Origin: Frigidibacter mobilis
GTDB taxonomy: Bacteria > Pseudomonadota > Alphaproteobacteria > Rhodobacterales > Rhodobacteraceae
NCBI RefSeq assembly: GCF_001620265.1
Contig: NZ_CP012661.1
Span: 1,426,001-1,490,000 of the forward strand
Reading direction: 5' to 3'
Length of the DNA stretch: 64,000 nt
The translations under genes and the position numbers were made by a program. Positions 26,182-35,994 of the stretch are shown one piece after another. The notes under the pieces are model-generated. The model was not told where the DNA came from and ran no database searches. It saw only the letters and a list, made by a program, of their open reading frames with translations. Position 1 is the stretch's first letter. The number at the start of each line of letters is the position of its first letter.

Positions 26182-27267
26182 TTAGCCCTCCACCTTGTCT
26201 TGCGTCTTCTTCTGGGCGCGCTTGAGCGCGGAGATCGCGGCATGGACCGCGACCGCGCCGCCCACGACACCCGCCGCCGCCATGCCGACCTGATCGGCAT
26301 TCGCCTCGACGCCGAACTGCTTGATGTTGGTCAGCCGGTCGTAGAACGAGCCCTGGTCCCAGAACCCGTCCTCGGAACAGCCGATGCAGCCGTGGCCCGA
26401 CTGGATCGGGAAGCTGGTGCCCTCGTTCCAGCGCACGGTGGAACAGGCGTTGTAGGTGGTCGGCCCCTTGCAGCCCATCTTGTAGAGGCAATAGCCCTTG
26501 CGGGCATTGTCATCGTCCCAGGCCTCGACGAACTGGCCGGCGTCGAAATGCGGGCGGCGATAGCATTTGTCGTGGATGCGCTGGCCGTAGAACATCGCCG
26601 GGCGGCCCTGACGGTCCAGTTCGGGCAGGCGGTCGAAGGTCAGCATGTAGGTGATGACGCCGGTCATCACCTCGGCGATCGGCGGGCAGCCGGGCACCTT
26701 GATGATCGGCTTGTCGGTGATGACCTTGTGCACCGGCGTGGCGCGGGTCGGGTTCGGGCTGGCAGCCTGCACGCAGCCATAGGAGGCGCAGGCGCCCCAG
26801 CTGATGATCGCCTTGGCCCCGGCAGCCGCGTGGCGCAACTGTTCCACGAACGGCTTGCCGCCGACGATGCAGAACATCCCGTCCTCGTTCAGCGGCGGGT
26901 TGCCTTCGACGGCAAGGATGTAGTTGCCCTTGTACTTTTCGATCGCCTCTTCCAGCGCCGCCTCGGCCGCATGGCCGGCCGCCGCCATCAGCACGTGGCT
27001 GTAATCGAGCGAGATCATCGACAGGACCACATCCTTGGCCAGCGGATGCGCGCCGCGGATGAAGCTTTCCGAACAGCAGGTGCATTCAAGGCCGTTGACC
27101 CAGATCACCGGCGTGCGCGGTTTCGTCTCCATCGCATGGGCGATCTTCGGCACGAAGGCGGGCCCGAGGCCCAGGGCCGAGGCCGTGAGCGAGCAGTATT
27201 TCATGAAGCTGCGCCGGGTGATCCCCTGGCGGCGCATGACCTCGTAGAAGGTTTCGATCTGGCTCAA
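26182..27267 (-). CDS. hupS: uptake [NiFe]-hydrogenase small subunit HupS
   Basis: 361 residues from TTG 27267, chosen because GGGGAGGG lies 7 bases upstream; no ATG is better placed, and a frame from 27369 runs through the promoter region. The Tat signal T-R-R-S-F-M-K (residues 17-23) exports the folded HupSL dimer. The proximal cluster starts at C-T-C-C (Cys62, Cys65), with further Cys in G-C-P-P, G-C-K-G and the G-C-I-G-C-S distal region. A hydrophobic segment near residues 325-345 anchors it to the membrane. Confidence 0.96.
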   Translation of the reverse strand: MSQIETFYEVMRRQGITRRSFMKYCSLTASALGLGPAFVPKIAHAMETKPRTPVIWVNGLECTCCSESFIRGAHPLAKDVVLSMISLDYSHVLMAAAGHAAEAALEEAIEKYKGNYILAVEGNPPLNEDGMFCIVGGKPFVEQLRHAAAGAKAIISWGACASYGCVQAASPNPTRATPVHKVITDKPIIKVPGCPPIAEVMTGVITYMLTFDRLPELDRQGRPAMFYGQRIHDKCYRRPHFDAGQFVEAWDDDNARKGYCLYKMGCKGPTTYNACSTVRWNEGTSFPIQSGHGCIGCSEDGFWDQGSFYDRLTNIKQFGVEANADQVGMAAAGVVGGAVAVHAAISALKRAQKKTQDKVEG

Positions 27268-27470
27268 CGCTGGCCCTCCCCTTTTTGTCGCGCTTTGTCC
27301 CGATGCGGCTGGCGCATCGCTTCCCCGGTCAGAAGACCAGCCGGGCGGGGGCGAGACAAAGAAAAACATGCCGTGGCATACAGCGGTGATTTCCCTGTTA
27401 TTTCCGGTGGTTGTGCGGCAGGCTGTCGCAGGGGGGCGGTTGCGCGCTGACCGGCTTGCCGCCAGAGTGG
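27268..27470 (-). promoter_or_regulatory. hupSL promoter region
   Basis: 203 bases between hypF and hupS. Dyads: CGATGCG-N5-CGCATCG (27301-27319) and ATGCC-GT-GGCAT (27368-27379). TTG-N5-CAG at 27411-27421 is one base from the TTG-N5-CAA site reported for R. capsulatus HupR. I see no clear -24/-12 sigma-54 element, which agrees with a sigma-70-type promoter. Assignment is tentative. Confidence 0.5.
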
Positions 27471-29718
27471 TCAGGCGCTTTCCGCCTGCGAAATGTGCCG
27501 CGCCGCGGCGATGACCGCCTGACCCAGGGCCAGCCCGCCGTCATTGGCGGGCGTGGTGCGGTGGGTCAGGACGGGGATGTCGCCCAGGGCCTGCAGCGTC
27601 AGGTCCAGCAGCAATGCGTTCTGGAAGCAGCCGCCCGACAGGGCCACGGCCCTGGCCTCGCCCCGTTCGACCAGCGCACGGGCCTTGCGGGCGAAGGCGG
27701 CGGCGAGCCCTGCGTGAAAGCGCAGGGCGATGGTTTCGGGCGGCTGGCCATCGGCCAGATCGTGGCGGATGTCGTGCCAGATCGGCGCGGGGTCGTACCC
27801 GCCGCCTTCTGCCCTCAACAGATAGCCGAAAGCCGCCTCATCCGGTGCAGCGCGCCCCGCCAGCGCCTCCAGCCGCATCGCGGCCTCGCCCTCATAGCTT
27901 TGCGCCTCGGGGCAGATCCCCAGCACCGCCGCCACCGCATCGAACAACCGCCCGGCGCTGGAGGAGAGCGGCGCGTTGATCCCCCGCGCCGCCGCCTGCC
28001 GCAGCACGTCGCGGGGTGCGTCCGGGAACAGCGCGTCGGCCCAATCGCCAAGCCCCGCCTGATCCAGCCGCATCAGCGCATTGCGCCAGGGCTCGCGCGC
28101 CGCGCGGTCGCCGCCGGGCAGCGGCGCGGGCAGCAGCCAGCCCCGCCGCGCAAAGCCGTGGTAATCCCCCAGCAGCAGTTCGCCGCCCCAGAGCGTGCCA
28201 TCCGGGCCAAGCCCGGTGCCGTCGAGGATGATGCCCGCGACGCGGCCCCCGTCCAGCGGCCAGCCGTTTTCGGCCAGGCAGGCGGCCAGATGGGCGTGGT
28301 GGTGCCAGACTTCCATGACGGGCAGACCCATCGCGTGCCCTGCTTGCGTGGCGCGGTAGCCCGGGTGGGCATCGACGGCCACCAGCGCGGGGCGATGGTC
28401 GAACAGCGCCGTGTAATCGGCAATCGCCCGCGTGAACTCATCGGCGCAGAGCGCATCGTCAAGGTCGCCCAGATGGTGCCCCAGCAGCGCCTGCCCGGTC
28501 TTGACCAGGCAGATTGCCCCCTTCATCTGCCCGCCGAGGGCCAGCACCTGCGGGGCGGCCTCAAGGCCCGGCGGCAGCGGCAGCGTGCCCGGCACCCGCC
28601 CCCGCGCGCGGCGCAGGACCATCGGCGGGCTGGCCCGTTCCACGCTGTCATCGAGCCGGCGGGCGATGTCGCGGTCATGCAGGAGCAGGCCATCGGCAAA
28701 GGCCGCCAGCTTGGCCCGCGCTTCCGCGTTGCCGATCACCTGCGGCTCGCCCGAGAGGTTGCCCGAGGTCATCACCAGCGGGCCGGCAAAGGCGTCCAGC
28801 AGCAGATGGTGCAAGGGCGTGTAGGGAAGCATCACGCCGAGGCTGGACATGCCGGGCGCCACCGCCTCGGGCAGCGCCCCGCGCGAGGGGACCAGGACGA
28901 CGGGCGCGGCCGGGTCGCGCAGCAGCGCGAGGTCGGCCGCTGTCAGCACCGCCAGCGCCGGCAGATCGGCCTCGCGCGCCATCAGGGCGAAGGGCTTGGC
29001 GGGGCGGCGCTTGCGGGCGCGCAGCAGGGCGAGGGCAGCAGGGTTGGCGGCGTCGCAGGCAAGGTGAAAGCCGCCAAGGCCCTTCACGGCAACGATACCG
29101 CCCGCCGCAGGCAGGCCACGGCGAGGGCGATGGCATCACCGGGCAGCGCCTGGCCGCCCGCCTCATACCACAGGCGCGGGCCGCAGGCGGGGCAGGCGAC
29201 GGGCTGGGCGTGAAAGCGGCGGTCGGCGGGGTCTTCGTACTCGGCCCGGCAGTCGGGGCACAGGGCAAAGCCCGCCATCGTCGTCTGCGCCCGGTCATAG
29301 GGCAGGGCGCGCAGGATGCTGAAGCGGGGCCGCATTGGGTGCAGTTGGTGAAGGCATAGCCCATGCGCCGCCCCGGTTGGCGGATCTCCTCCACGCAGTC
29401 GGGGCAGGTGGCGGCATCGGGTGTCACCCGCGTCTGGGCGCCGCGGCCGCGGCTGGGGGCGATCTGGAAGCCTTCCGGCAATGCGCCGTGGAAGGGCGAG
29501 ACCTCCAGCGCGTCCACCCGCGCCAGCTGCGGGGCCCGGGCCGGGATGGCCGCGACGAAGGCTTCGGTTCCCGCGCCCGCCACCTCGATCAGCACGCCTT
29601 CGGGGTCATTCAGCACCCGGCCGCGCAGGCCCATCTCCTGCGCAAGCTGCCAGATGAAGGGGCGGAAGCCCACCCCCTGCACCTGGCCGCGGACCCGGAT
29701 GGAAATGCCCCTCTCCAT
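27471..29718 (-). CDS. hypF: carbamoyltransferase HypF, interrupted by two frame changes
   Basis: HypF makes the thiocarbamate on HypE that becomes the CN ligands of the NiFe site. All parts are present: acylphosphatase domain (29718 to about 29450), zinc-finger pairs (C-P-D-C ... C-T-Q-C-G-P, then C-P-D-C ... C-P-A-C-G-P), YrdC-like domain and the Kae1-like C-terminal domain. But the frame changes at 29326-29329 (run of four G on the plus strand) and again near 29101-29103. Each is repaired by adding one base to a C/G run, restoring P-R-F-S-I-L-R and R-R-G-G-I-V-A-V-K. With those two bases the gene is 749 residues, the family norm. An assembly error or a recent inactivation both fit. Confidence 0.88.
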
Positions 29719-29725
29719 GCCCGGC

Positions 29726-31153
29726 CTAATGCACCGTGCAGACCATGCAGGGATCGAAGCTGCGCACCACATGCTGCACCGCCAGCGGCACCGGGCCTTC
29801 GACCGCCACCCCTTCCAGCGCCGCCTCCAGCGGGCCGGGGGTGCCGTTTTCATCGCGGGGGCTGAAGTTCCAGGTCGTCGGGGCGATGATCTGATAGCCG
29901 GCGATGCGGCCGTTCTCGATGCGGATCCAGTGGCCAAGCGCGCCCCGCGCCGCCTCGACCAGCCCGGCGCCGGTGCCGTGCCGGGGCAGGGTGCCCTGCG
30001 CCATGAAGCTGGCGCCGGGGGTCAGGCCCTCGACCAGTTGCTCCATCACCAGCTGTGTGCGCGCCAGTTCCAGCAGCCGGGCGCCGACCCGCGCCAGCAC
30101 GCCGCCCCCCTCTGCCGCCAGCGACAGCGCCAGGGGGTGCCCGTCGACCACCTGCCGCGCCAGCGCGCCCACCTCCATCGGCTGGCCCGACAGGCGCGGC
30201 GCCTTGCACCAGCTGTAGCCGGGGGCGGCCATCGCCTCGTCCGGCTCGGTCATGCCTTGCAGGGGATGCGCCGCGGCGCCCTGCATCCAGGCATGGCTGA
30301 GATCCTCGCGGATCGCCTCGGGCGCGAGCGGCCCGGCAAGGCCCGCCGCCCATGTGCCGGCGGCGAAGGCGGGGCCGCCCTCGGTGGGATAGGCGCCGAA
30401 GGACAGGAAGCGCCCGGCGCCCTTGCCGAGGGATTGCAGGTCCAGGTCGGCGGCAATCTCCAGGAACAGCGCGACATCGCCCCCCGACCAGCGCATCAGC
30501 GCGTCGGTGCCTGCCAGCGCGTCGAACGCCTCCAGCCGGCCGCCGAACACCACCGTTTCCAGATAGCGGCGAAAGGCGCGCAGGGTGGCGGCCAGCCGCG
30601 CCTTTTCGCGCGGGCCGGGCGCGCGGGTCACGCCGCCGGGCTGGATCGCCAGCGTATGGGGCCATTTGCCGGCCAGCAGGCCCATGACGTGCAAGAGTTC
30701 CGCGCGCGCCTTCACCGCCTCGCGCTGGGCGCTGCCCTCCATCGCCGTGAACCGCTCCACCGTGCGGGCGTGCCAGGGGCGGCCGGCATAGGCGGGGCGG
30801 GCGAAGTCGGGCATGAAGAACAGGTGGAAATGCGTCAGATGGTCGGCGACATTCTCGGCCGCATGGATCAGTGCCGCGGCCAGCGCGCCCTGCGGCGTGG
30901 GCTGCAGGCCCATCGCGGCGCCAAGCGCCCGGGCCGCGGCGGCCGACTGGCTGATCGAGCAGATCCCGCAGATCCGCGGCGTGATGACCAGCGCGTCGCG
31001 CGGGTCGCGGCCCTCCAGCATCCGCTCGAAGCCGCGATACAGCGGTGCGTTGACCTGCGCGCGGGTCACGCGGCCGCCTGCCAGGTCCAGCGTCACCTCC
31101 AGGTCGCCCTCGACCCGGTTGAAGGGGCCGACCACCAGCCGCGCTTCGGTCAT
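29726..31153 (-). CDS. hupV: H2-sensing regulatory hydrogenase large subunit HupV
   Basis: 475 residues from the ATG at 31153 (ATGA overlap with hupU). It has the NiFe ligand motifs I-C-G-I-C (Cys62, Cys65) and D-P-C-M-V-C-T-V-H, but ends exactly at that His. Lack of the C-terminal propeptide is the mark of regulatory hydrogenases (HupV/HoxC), which are not processed by an endopeptidase. With HupU it forms a cytoplasmic H2 sensor that acts on HupT. Confidence 0.95.
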   Translation of the reverse strand: MTEARLVVGPFNRVEGDLEVTLDLAGGRVTRAQVNAPLYRGFERMLEGRDPRDALVITPRICGICSISQSAAAARALGAAMGLQPTPQGALAAALIHAAENVADHLTHFHLFFMPDFARPAYAGRPWHARTVERFTAMEGSAQREAVKARAELLHVMGLLAGKWPHTLAIQPGGVTRAPGPREKARLAATLRAFRRYLETVVFGGRLEAFDALAGTDALMRWSGGDVALFLEIAADLDLQSLGKGAGRFLSFGAYPTEGGPAFAAGTWAAGLAGPLAPEAIREDLSHAWMQGAAAHPLQGMTEPDEAMAAPGYSWCKAPRLSGQPMEVGALARQVVDGHPLALSLAAEGGGVLARVGARLLELARTQLVMEQLVEGLTPGASFMAQGTLPRHGTGAGLVEAARGALGHWIRIENGRIAGYQIIAPTTWNFSPRDENGTPGPLEAALEGVAVEGPVPLAVQHVVRSFDPCMVCTVH

Positions 31154-32136
31154 CGCGGCTTCCTCAGTGTCGGCGGCACGATCACCCGGTCGGCATGGGC
31201 GTTGGCGTCGATGCGGGGCGGTGTCGCGGCCTTGGACAGCGAGGCCAGCGCCATGAACCAGGCCTTGGGCATGTCGGTCGGCAGGCCCACCGGGATGCCG
31301 GCGATCTTGGGGGTTTCGACGAAGGCGTGGCTCGGATCCTCGAATTGCGGCGCGGTGCAATTGATGCAGGGATAGCCGCCGCGGGTGCAGCTTCCCTCGC
31401 CATTCCAGGGCCGGATGTTGCAATCGCCCACCGCCTGCGTGCCGATGCAGCCCAGATTCTCCATCATGCAGCCGATTTCCGACAGGCCGCGGGCCGAGGC
31501 CTTGTATTCGTAGAACTCGTTCTTGGGGCAGCCGTGATGCACCAGATGGTCGGCATAGAAGCGCGGGCGGGCATAGGCATCGAGCGGCAGCGCCTCGCCC
31601 GAGGCCAGCATCATCAGCGTTTCGGTCACCCAGCCCGGATGCGTCGGGCAGCCGGCCACGTTGAGGACGGGCTGGCCCGAGCCGCTGCGCCAGTCGGGCG
31701 CCAGCAGGCCGCCGGGATGGGCGCCGTCATATTGCAGGCCCACGGCATCGGTCGGGTTGCCGCCCGCGGCCGTCACCCCGCCAAAGGCGGCGCAGCTGCC
31801 CACGGCCACCACATGCCGCGCCCGCTCGGCGATCAGGCCCACCCAGTGCATCAGGCTGTGCCCGGTGCCCGACAGCATCTGGAACCGCCCGGTTCCGGCG
31901 GGGCCGCGGGCGATGGCACCCTCCACGCACAGGATATCCAGCGCCACGCGCCCCTCGGCCACGTCCTGCAGGATCGCCCGCGCCTCGGCCCCCGTCTCCA
32001 CCGACAGCGCCGGGTGCCACAGCAGGCGGATGCCGGCATCGGCCAGCAGGTCCAGCACGCCGGGGCTTTCGGCGCAGAGCAGCGACATGGTGCAGCCGCC
32101 GCAACCCGAGGCCTGGAGCCACAGAAGCGTGGTCAT
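31150..32136 (-). CDS. hupU: H2-sensing regulatory hydrogenase small subunit HupU
   Basis: 328 residues from the ATG at 32136, which overlaps the hupT stop (ATGA). The FeS proximal motif S-G-C-G-G-C (Cys12, Cys15) is right at the N-terminus, so there is no Tat signal and no membrane anchor, unlike HupS. Further cluster Cys occur in G-C-P-T, H-G-C-P, G-C-I-G and C-I-N-C. This fits the soluble sensor hydrogenase. Confidence 0.95.
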   Translation of the reverse strand: MTTLLWLQASGCGGCTMSLLCAESPGVLDLLADAGIRLLWHPALSVETGAEARAILQDVAEGRVALDILCVEGAIARGPAGTGRFQMLSGTGHSLMHWVGLIAERARHVVAVGSCAAFGGVTAAGGNPTDAVGLQYDGAHPGGLLAPDWRSGSGQPVLNVAGCPTHPGWVTETLMMLASGEALPLDAYARPRFYADHLVHHGCPKNEFYEYKASARGLSEIGCMMENLGCIGTQAVGDCNIRPWNGEGSCTRGGYPCINCTAPQFEDPSHAFVETPKIAGIPVGLPTDMPKAWFMALASLSKAATPPRIDANAHADRVIVPPTLRKPR

Positions 32137-33461
32137 GGCGCAGTCCCCATCGGCAGGGACAGCTTGAAGCAGGCGCCGTCCGAAACCTCGCACAGGGTCA
32201 GGCTGCCGCCATGCTCCTCGGCGATCTTGTTGCTGATCGACAGGCCAAGCCCGGTGCCGCGCCCGACCGGCTTGGTGGTGAAGAACGGATCGAACACCGC
32301 CGCGCGCAGGTCCCCCGGAATGCCGGGGCCGTTATCGGCCACCGTCAGCACCGCCTGCCCGTCCAGCGCCTGCACCGAGAGGCGGACCTTGCCATCGGCG
32401 CGCCCCTCCAGCGCATCGACCGAGTTCTGCACCAGGTTCATCACCACCTGCTGCACATGCCCGGCCCGGCCCAGGACCGGCGCCGCATCCATCTGGCCGA
32501 TGTCGAGCGTCACCGGCTGCTTCATTCCGCGCATCACCCAGCTGGCGGCAATCCGCACCGTGTCGGACAGATCGAACACCAGCTTCTGGCCCGACCCGTC
32601 CGAGGACAGCCGCCGCAGATCCTCGACGATGTCGCGCACCCGCTCGGCCCCGTCGCGGGCGCCGTCGATGGCGGCGCGCAGGTTCGCCACCGCGCGGTCC
32701 AGCCGCAGGTCGCGGCGGAGCGCGATCAGCTCTTCGCGGCTGGCGCCGTCCTGGACGCGGGCAAAGTAGGTCTCGAACTTGCCGGCATAGCGTTCCAGCG
32801 CGTGGGTATTGGCATAGACGAAGCTGATCGGGTTGTTCAGCTCATGCGCGACCCCGGCCAGCAGCCGGCCCAGCGAGGCCAGCTTTTCGTTGCGCACCAG
32901 CTGCGCCTGCGCGGTCTTGAGCGCGTCATGCCCGGCGCTGAGCTCGGCATAGGCGGTGCGCAGCGCGCCCAGCGGCCGGCCGGTCAGCACGAAGCCATCG
33001 ACCCGCCCGCGATCATCGAGCCGCGGCGCGATCGAGATGTCGAGCGGCTCGACCCCCGAAGCGGTCAGCAAATTGGCCTCGAAGCTGCTGGTGCGCCGCC
33101 GGTCGCGGACGGTCTGCAGCATGGCGGTGACGATGGCCTTTTCGTCGGGGGCGAACATCTCGGCCAGGGGTTCGCCCAGAACCTGCGCCGCGGGGCGCCC
33201 GGCAAGATCGGCGCAGGACTGGCTGAACCGCGCGATCCGGCCCGCCCGGTCGGCGACGATCAGCACATCGGACACCGAGGACAGGATCGCGGTCAGGAAG
33301 GTGCGCATCTCCTCCAGCTCGGCGTTCTGGCGCTCCAGCCGTTCCTGATAGCCGACAAGATCGGCATAGGTCCGGTCCATCGCCTGCAGCACATCGAGCC
33401 AGGCGTCATCGGAGAAGTGCTGGGGCCGCTCGGGGCTGCTGGGGCCGGACAGGGTTGCCAT
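32133..33461 (-). CDS. hupT: sensor histidine kinase HupT
   Basis: 442 residues, no membrane segment. A coiled coil (about 30-55) leads to a PAS domain (about 55-165) and then to the dimerisation helix with the phospho-His206 in L-A-G-V-A-H-E-L-N-N-P. The HATPase domain has N-box, D-N-G-P-G-I and G-x-G-L-G-L motifs. In R. capsulatus HupT phosphorylates HupR when H2 is absent, and HupUV changes its activity when H2 is present. First gene of the leftward unit. Confidence 0.95.
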   Translation of the reverse strand: MATLSGPSSPERPQHFSDDAWLDVLQAMDRTYADLVGYQERLERQNAELEEMRTFLTAILSSVSDVLIVADRAGRIARFSQSCADLAGRPAAQVLGEPLAEMFAPDEKAIVTAMLQTVRDRRRTSSFEANLLTASGVEPLDISIAPRLDDRGRVDGFVLTGRPLGALRTAYAELSAGHDALKTAQAQLVRNEKLASLGRLLAGVAHELNNPISFVYANTHALERYAGKFETYFARVQDGASREELIALRRDLRLDRAVANLRAAIDGARDGAERVRDIVEDLRRLSSDGSGQKLVFDLSDTVRIAASWVMRGMKQPVTLDIGQMDAAPVLGRAGHVQQVVMNLVQNSVDALEGRADGKVRLSVQALDGQAVLTVADNGPGIPGDLRAAVFDPFFTTKPVGRGTGLGLSISNKIAEEHGGSLTLCEVSDGACFKLSLPMGTAP

Positions 33462-33789
33462 CGGGGAATGCTAGAAGCGCCCCCCGGCCATTGAAAGCGA
33501 AATCCGCGGCGCCTGTTTCGGGGGCGTTTCGGCGGCGTTTCGGGAGCGGTGGCGGCGGGGTCGGGGTGTGGCTGGCTGGTTACTTTCCGGATTCTGCGCT
33601 GGGCGGACAAGAAACTTTCCAGCTCTTGCGCCTGAAAATCTCTCCATTTTTGCAGCTTCCCCAGCATTTTCAATGGACTGCACAAAATTCATCCGCTCGC
33701 GCATTTTGCTTCCAGATCGCGGTGAAAACCATACTCTCACTTCTTGTCGGATGTGAAAGCCGTCCGACCAGCCACGAGGGGGGAGACCC
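33462..33789. promoter_or_regulatory. 328-base divergent promoter region between hupT and hupD
   Basis: No gene is seen. The hupT-proximal third is GC-rich with an 11-bp tandem repeat (33515-33547). The hupD-proximal two thirds is clearly more AT-rich (for example 33596-33760), as expected of promoters and bending sites. It must drive hupT leftward and hupD-hypE rightward. I found no exact TTG-N5-CAA HupR-type site here. Confidence 0.6.
33515..33547. repeat. three tandem 11-bp repeats upstream of hupT
   Basis: GTTTCGGGGGC (33515-33525), GTTTCGGCGGC (33526-33536), GTTTCGGGAGC (33537-33547). The period is about one helical turn, so a protein could bind all copies on one DNA face, 54-86 bases ahead of the hupT start. 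Confidence 0.6.
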
Positions 33790-34413
33790 GTGTCGCAGCA
33801 AGCTCTGATACCGCACGTCCTGATTCTGGGCATCGGGAATGTTCTTTGGGCCGATGAGGGCTTTGGCGTGCGCTGCGTCGAGGTCATGGCCGAAACCCAC
33901 GCCCTGCCGGGCCATGTGCGGCTGCTGGATGGCGGGACGCAGGGGCTCTACCTGCTGCCCTTCCTGGAAGAGGCCGAGGCGCTGATCGTCTTCGATGCCA
34001 TCGACTATGGCCTGCCGCCCGGCACGATGAAGGTCATCCGCGATGGCGAGGTGCCGGCCTTCATGGGCGCCAAGAAGATGAGCCTGCACCAGACCGGCTT
34101 TCAGGACGTGATCGCCACCGCGCAGCTGATGGGCTATTGCCCGGCCCGCATGGTGCTGATCGGCTGTCAGCCGGTGGAGCTGGACGATTTCGGCGGCGGG
34201 TTGCGCCCGCAGGTGGCGGCGCGCATTCCCCAAGCCCTGGCAATCGCCCGGGATATCCTTGCCCAATGGGGTATCCCCTGCAGCGAGGGGCGCACCGAGA
34301 GCGAGCTTCTGGCCGACCCGTCGATCCGCCGCGGCGCCTATGAGGCGGGCCGCCCGTCCGAGGCCGAGGCCTGCCGGCTGGGCGATGACCGCTTTTTCCC
34401 GGGGGGCGTCTGA
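33790..34413 (+). CDS. hupD: hydrogenase maturation endopeptidase HupD
   Basis: 207 residues from GTG 33790, with GGGGGGAG upstream. The M52-family pattern is clear: [19 protein letters not shown] and the S-L-H-Q-T-G-F motif, which supply the Glu/Asp/His nickel-sensing ligands. It removes the 15-residue tail of HupL. The last 40 residues go beyond the core as in Rhodobacter HupD. First gene of the rightward accessory operon; its stop overlaps hupF (TGATG). Confidence 0.95.
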   Translation: MSQQALIPHVLILGIGNVLWADEGFGVRCVEVMAETHALPGHVRLLDGGTQGLYLLPFLEEAEALIVFDAIDYGLPPGTMKVIRDGEVPAFMGAKKMSLHQTGFQDVIATAQLMGYCPARMVLIGCQPVELDDFGGGLRPQVAARIPQALAIARDILAQWGIPCSEGRTESELLADPSIRRGAYEAGRPSEAEACRLGDDRFFPGGV

Positions 34414-34733
34414 TGTGCGTCGGTATCCCGCTGCAGCTCACCGCCATTGACGGCATCGTCGGCCATGCCAGCGACAGGGGCGTGCCGCAGTTGCTGGATC
34501 TGTCGTTGCTGCCCGATGCCAGGGTGGGCGACTGGGTTCTGGGCTTTCTGGGCACCGGCCGCGAGATATTGCCCGAGGCAGAGGCGCATCTGATCCTGAA
34601 GGCGCTGGATGGCCTGTCGCGGATCATGGCGGGCGGCGATGGCGGCGACGCCTTTGCCGATCTGGATGCCCGCACGCCGACGCTTCCCCCCCATCTTCAG
34701 GCCGCGCTGGACGCGGGCCAAGCCACAGGGTGA
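34413..34733 (+). CDS. hupF: HypC-family chaperone HupF
   Basis: 106 residues. The N-terminal M-C-V-G-I-P with Cys2, which contacts the Fe(CN)2CO unit and the large subunit, marks the HypC/HupF family. The tail after residue 80 is longer than in HypC, as in HupF. HupF is thought to protect HupL from oxygen during maturation. Overlaps hupD. Confidence 0.93.
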   Translation: MCVGIPLQLTAIDGIVGHASDRGVPQLLDLSLLPDARVGDWVLGFLGTGREILPEAEAHLILKALDGLSRIMAGGDGGDAFADLDARTPTLPPHLQAALDAGQATG

Positions 34734-34736
34734 CCC

Positions 34737-35153
34737 ATGCATGACCACGCCCCCGACAACCTGCCGCCCGCGACCGGGATCCATCCGCTGATCGCCCGGC
34801 TGGAGGCAGAGTTCCACTATCCCCGCCTGCACTCCGCCCATGACCTTGCCGAGTTTCTGGCCCGGCCCGGCGTGCATTGCCTGTTCGTGCCGGGCGATCC
34901 GCGCCGCAACCTGGAAACCGCCGATGCGGCGGTGATCCTGCCGGAACTGCGGCTGGCGTTTCAGGGGGCCTTCGACTGCGCGGTGATCGACGATGCCATC
35001 GAGGCGGGCCTGCGCGAGCAGTACCGGGCGCTGAAGACGCCGGGCCTGCTGTTCTTCCGTGGGGCCGAGTTTCTGGGCGCGGTCGAGAAGGTGCGGGACT
35101 GGTCAGACTATCTTGCCCGCATCACCCATTTCCTGTCGCTCAAAGCTGCCTGA
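34737..35153 (+). CDS. hupG: HupG/HyaE hydrogenase assembly protein
   Basis: 138 residues with a thioredoxin-like fold: C-L-F-V-P-G-D-P-R-R-N, then D-A-A-V-I-L-P-E-L and a terminal helix. The redox Cys pair of thioredoxin is missing, as in HyaE. The family acts as a chaperone for the Tat-exported small subunit. Starts 3 bases after hupF. Confidence 0.9.
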   Translation: MHDHAPDNLPPATGIHPLIARLEAEFHYPRLHSAHDLAEFLARPGVHCLFVPGDPRRNLETADAAVILPELRLAFQGAFDCAVIDDAIEAGLREQYRALKTPGLLFFRGAEFLGAVEKVRDWSDYLARITHFLSLKAA

Positions 35154-35160
35154 GGTCATC

Positions 35161-35994
35161 ATGGTTTCGCCCTTCACGCTTCCGCCCACCGGCTTTGGCC
35201 CCGGCTCGCAGCCCGACCCGGAGGGCGAGCTGCAGTATCTGCCGATGCCCTCGGGGATGCGCACCTACTCGCCGCATATCCCCGATGCGCAGGATATCGC
35301 CGCGCTGGCCGAGACGCTGGCGATGCTGGCCGAGATGGCGGTGGCCTGCGAAGTGGTGGCGCAGGGCGGGGCGGCGGTCAGCTTCGATCTGGCCAGGCTC
35401 TCGCCCGCGGCGCGCAAGGTGATGGCCGATGCGCTGGGGCAGGGCGAGGTGGCGATGAAGATCCGCGGCCTGCCGGCGGTGATGGTGCAGGAAAGCGTCT
35501 TTGCCGGGGTCTGGATGCTGCTGGCTGCCGGGATGGATGTGGTCGAGGTCGCCCCGGTTCCCTCGCTGGCGCTGAGCCGCGCGCATCTGCCCCACAGCCC
35601 GGCGATCGGCGTGCTGGCCAGGCGTGTGCCGGGGCTGGCGAATGCGCCGGCGCTGCTGGCCGAACTGGTGGACAAGTCGCTGACCCGGCGCGCGGGCGAG
35701 ATCGCCCATGTGGTGAACCTGTCGCTGCTGCCGCATACGCCCGAGGATCTGGCCTGGCTGTCCGAGGCGCTGGGGGAGGGGGCGGTGACCATCCTGTCGC
35801 GCGGCTACGGCAATTGCCGCGTCAGCTCCTGCGCGCAGCCGCATGTCTGGAAGGTGCAGTTCTTCAACTCGATGGATACGCTGATCCTGGACACCTACGA
35901 GGTCTGCGAGATGCCCGAGGTGGCACTGGCCGCCGCCGAAGACCTGGCCGACAGCGCCATCCGCATCCGCGACGTGATCGAGGCGATCCGATGA
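35161..35994 (+). CDS. hupH: HupH/HyaF-family hydrogenase assembly protein
   Basis: 277 residues from ATG 35161, with GAGG upstream. It matches HupH: a P-S-G-M-R-T-Y motif near residue 32, E-S-V-F-A-G-V-W in the middle, and a C-terminal G-Y-G-N-C-R-V-S-S-C with two close Cys, then W-K-V-Q-F-F-N-S-M-D-T-L-I-L-D. Linked to maturation of the small subunit FeS clusters. Its stop overlaps hupJ by ATGA. Confidence 0.93.
   Translation: MVSPFTLPPTGFGPGSQPDPEGELQYLPMPSGMRTYSPHIPDAQDIAALAETLAMLAEMAVACEVVAQGGAAVSFDLARLSPAARKVMADALGQGEVAMKIRGLPAVMVQESVFAGVWMLLAAGMDVVEVAPVPSLALSRAHLPHSPAIGVLARRVPGLANAPALLAELVDKSLTRRAGEIAHVVNLSLLPHTPEDLAWLSEALGEGAVTILSRGYGNCRVSSCAQPHVWKVQFFNSMDTLILDTYEVCEMPEVALAAAEDLADSAIRIRDVIEAIR

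Noticed and set aside
24433..27450. 1005-codon open frame antisense to hupL and hupS
   Set aside because: The opposite strand encodes full hydrogenase subunits with all ligands. The frame is a GC-bias shadow.
27471..29718. Calling hypF a programmed frameshift gene
   Set aside because: Two separate shifts at C/G runs, with no slippery heptamer or pseudoknot apparent and no known recoding in this family, fit indels better.
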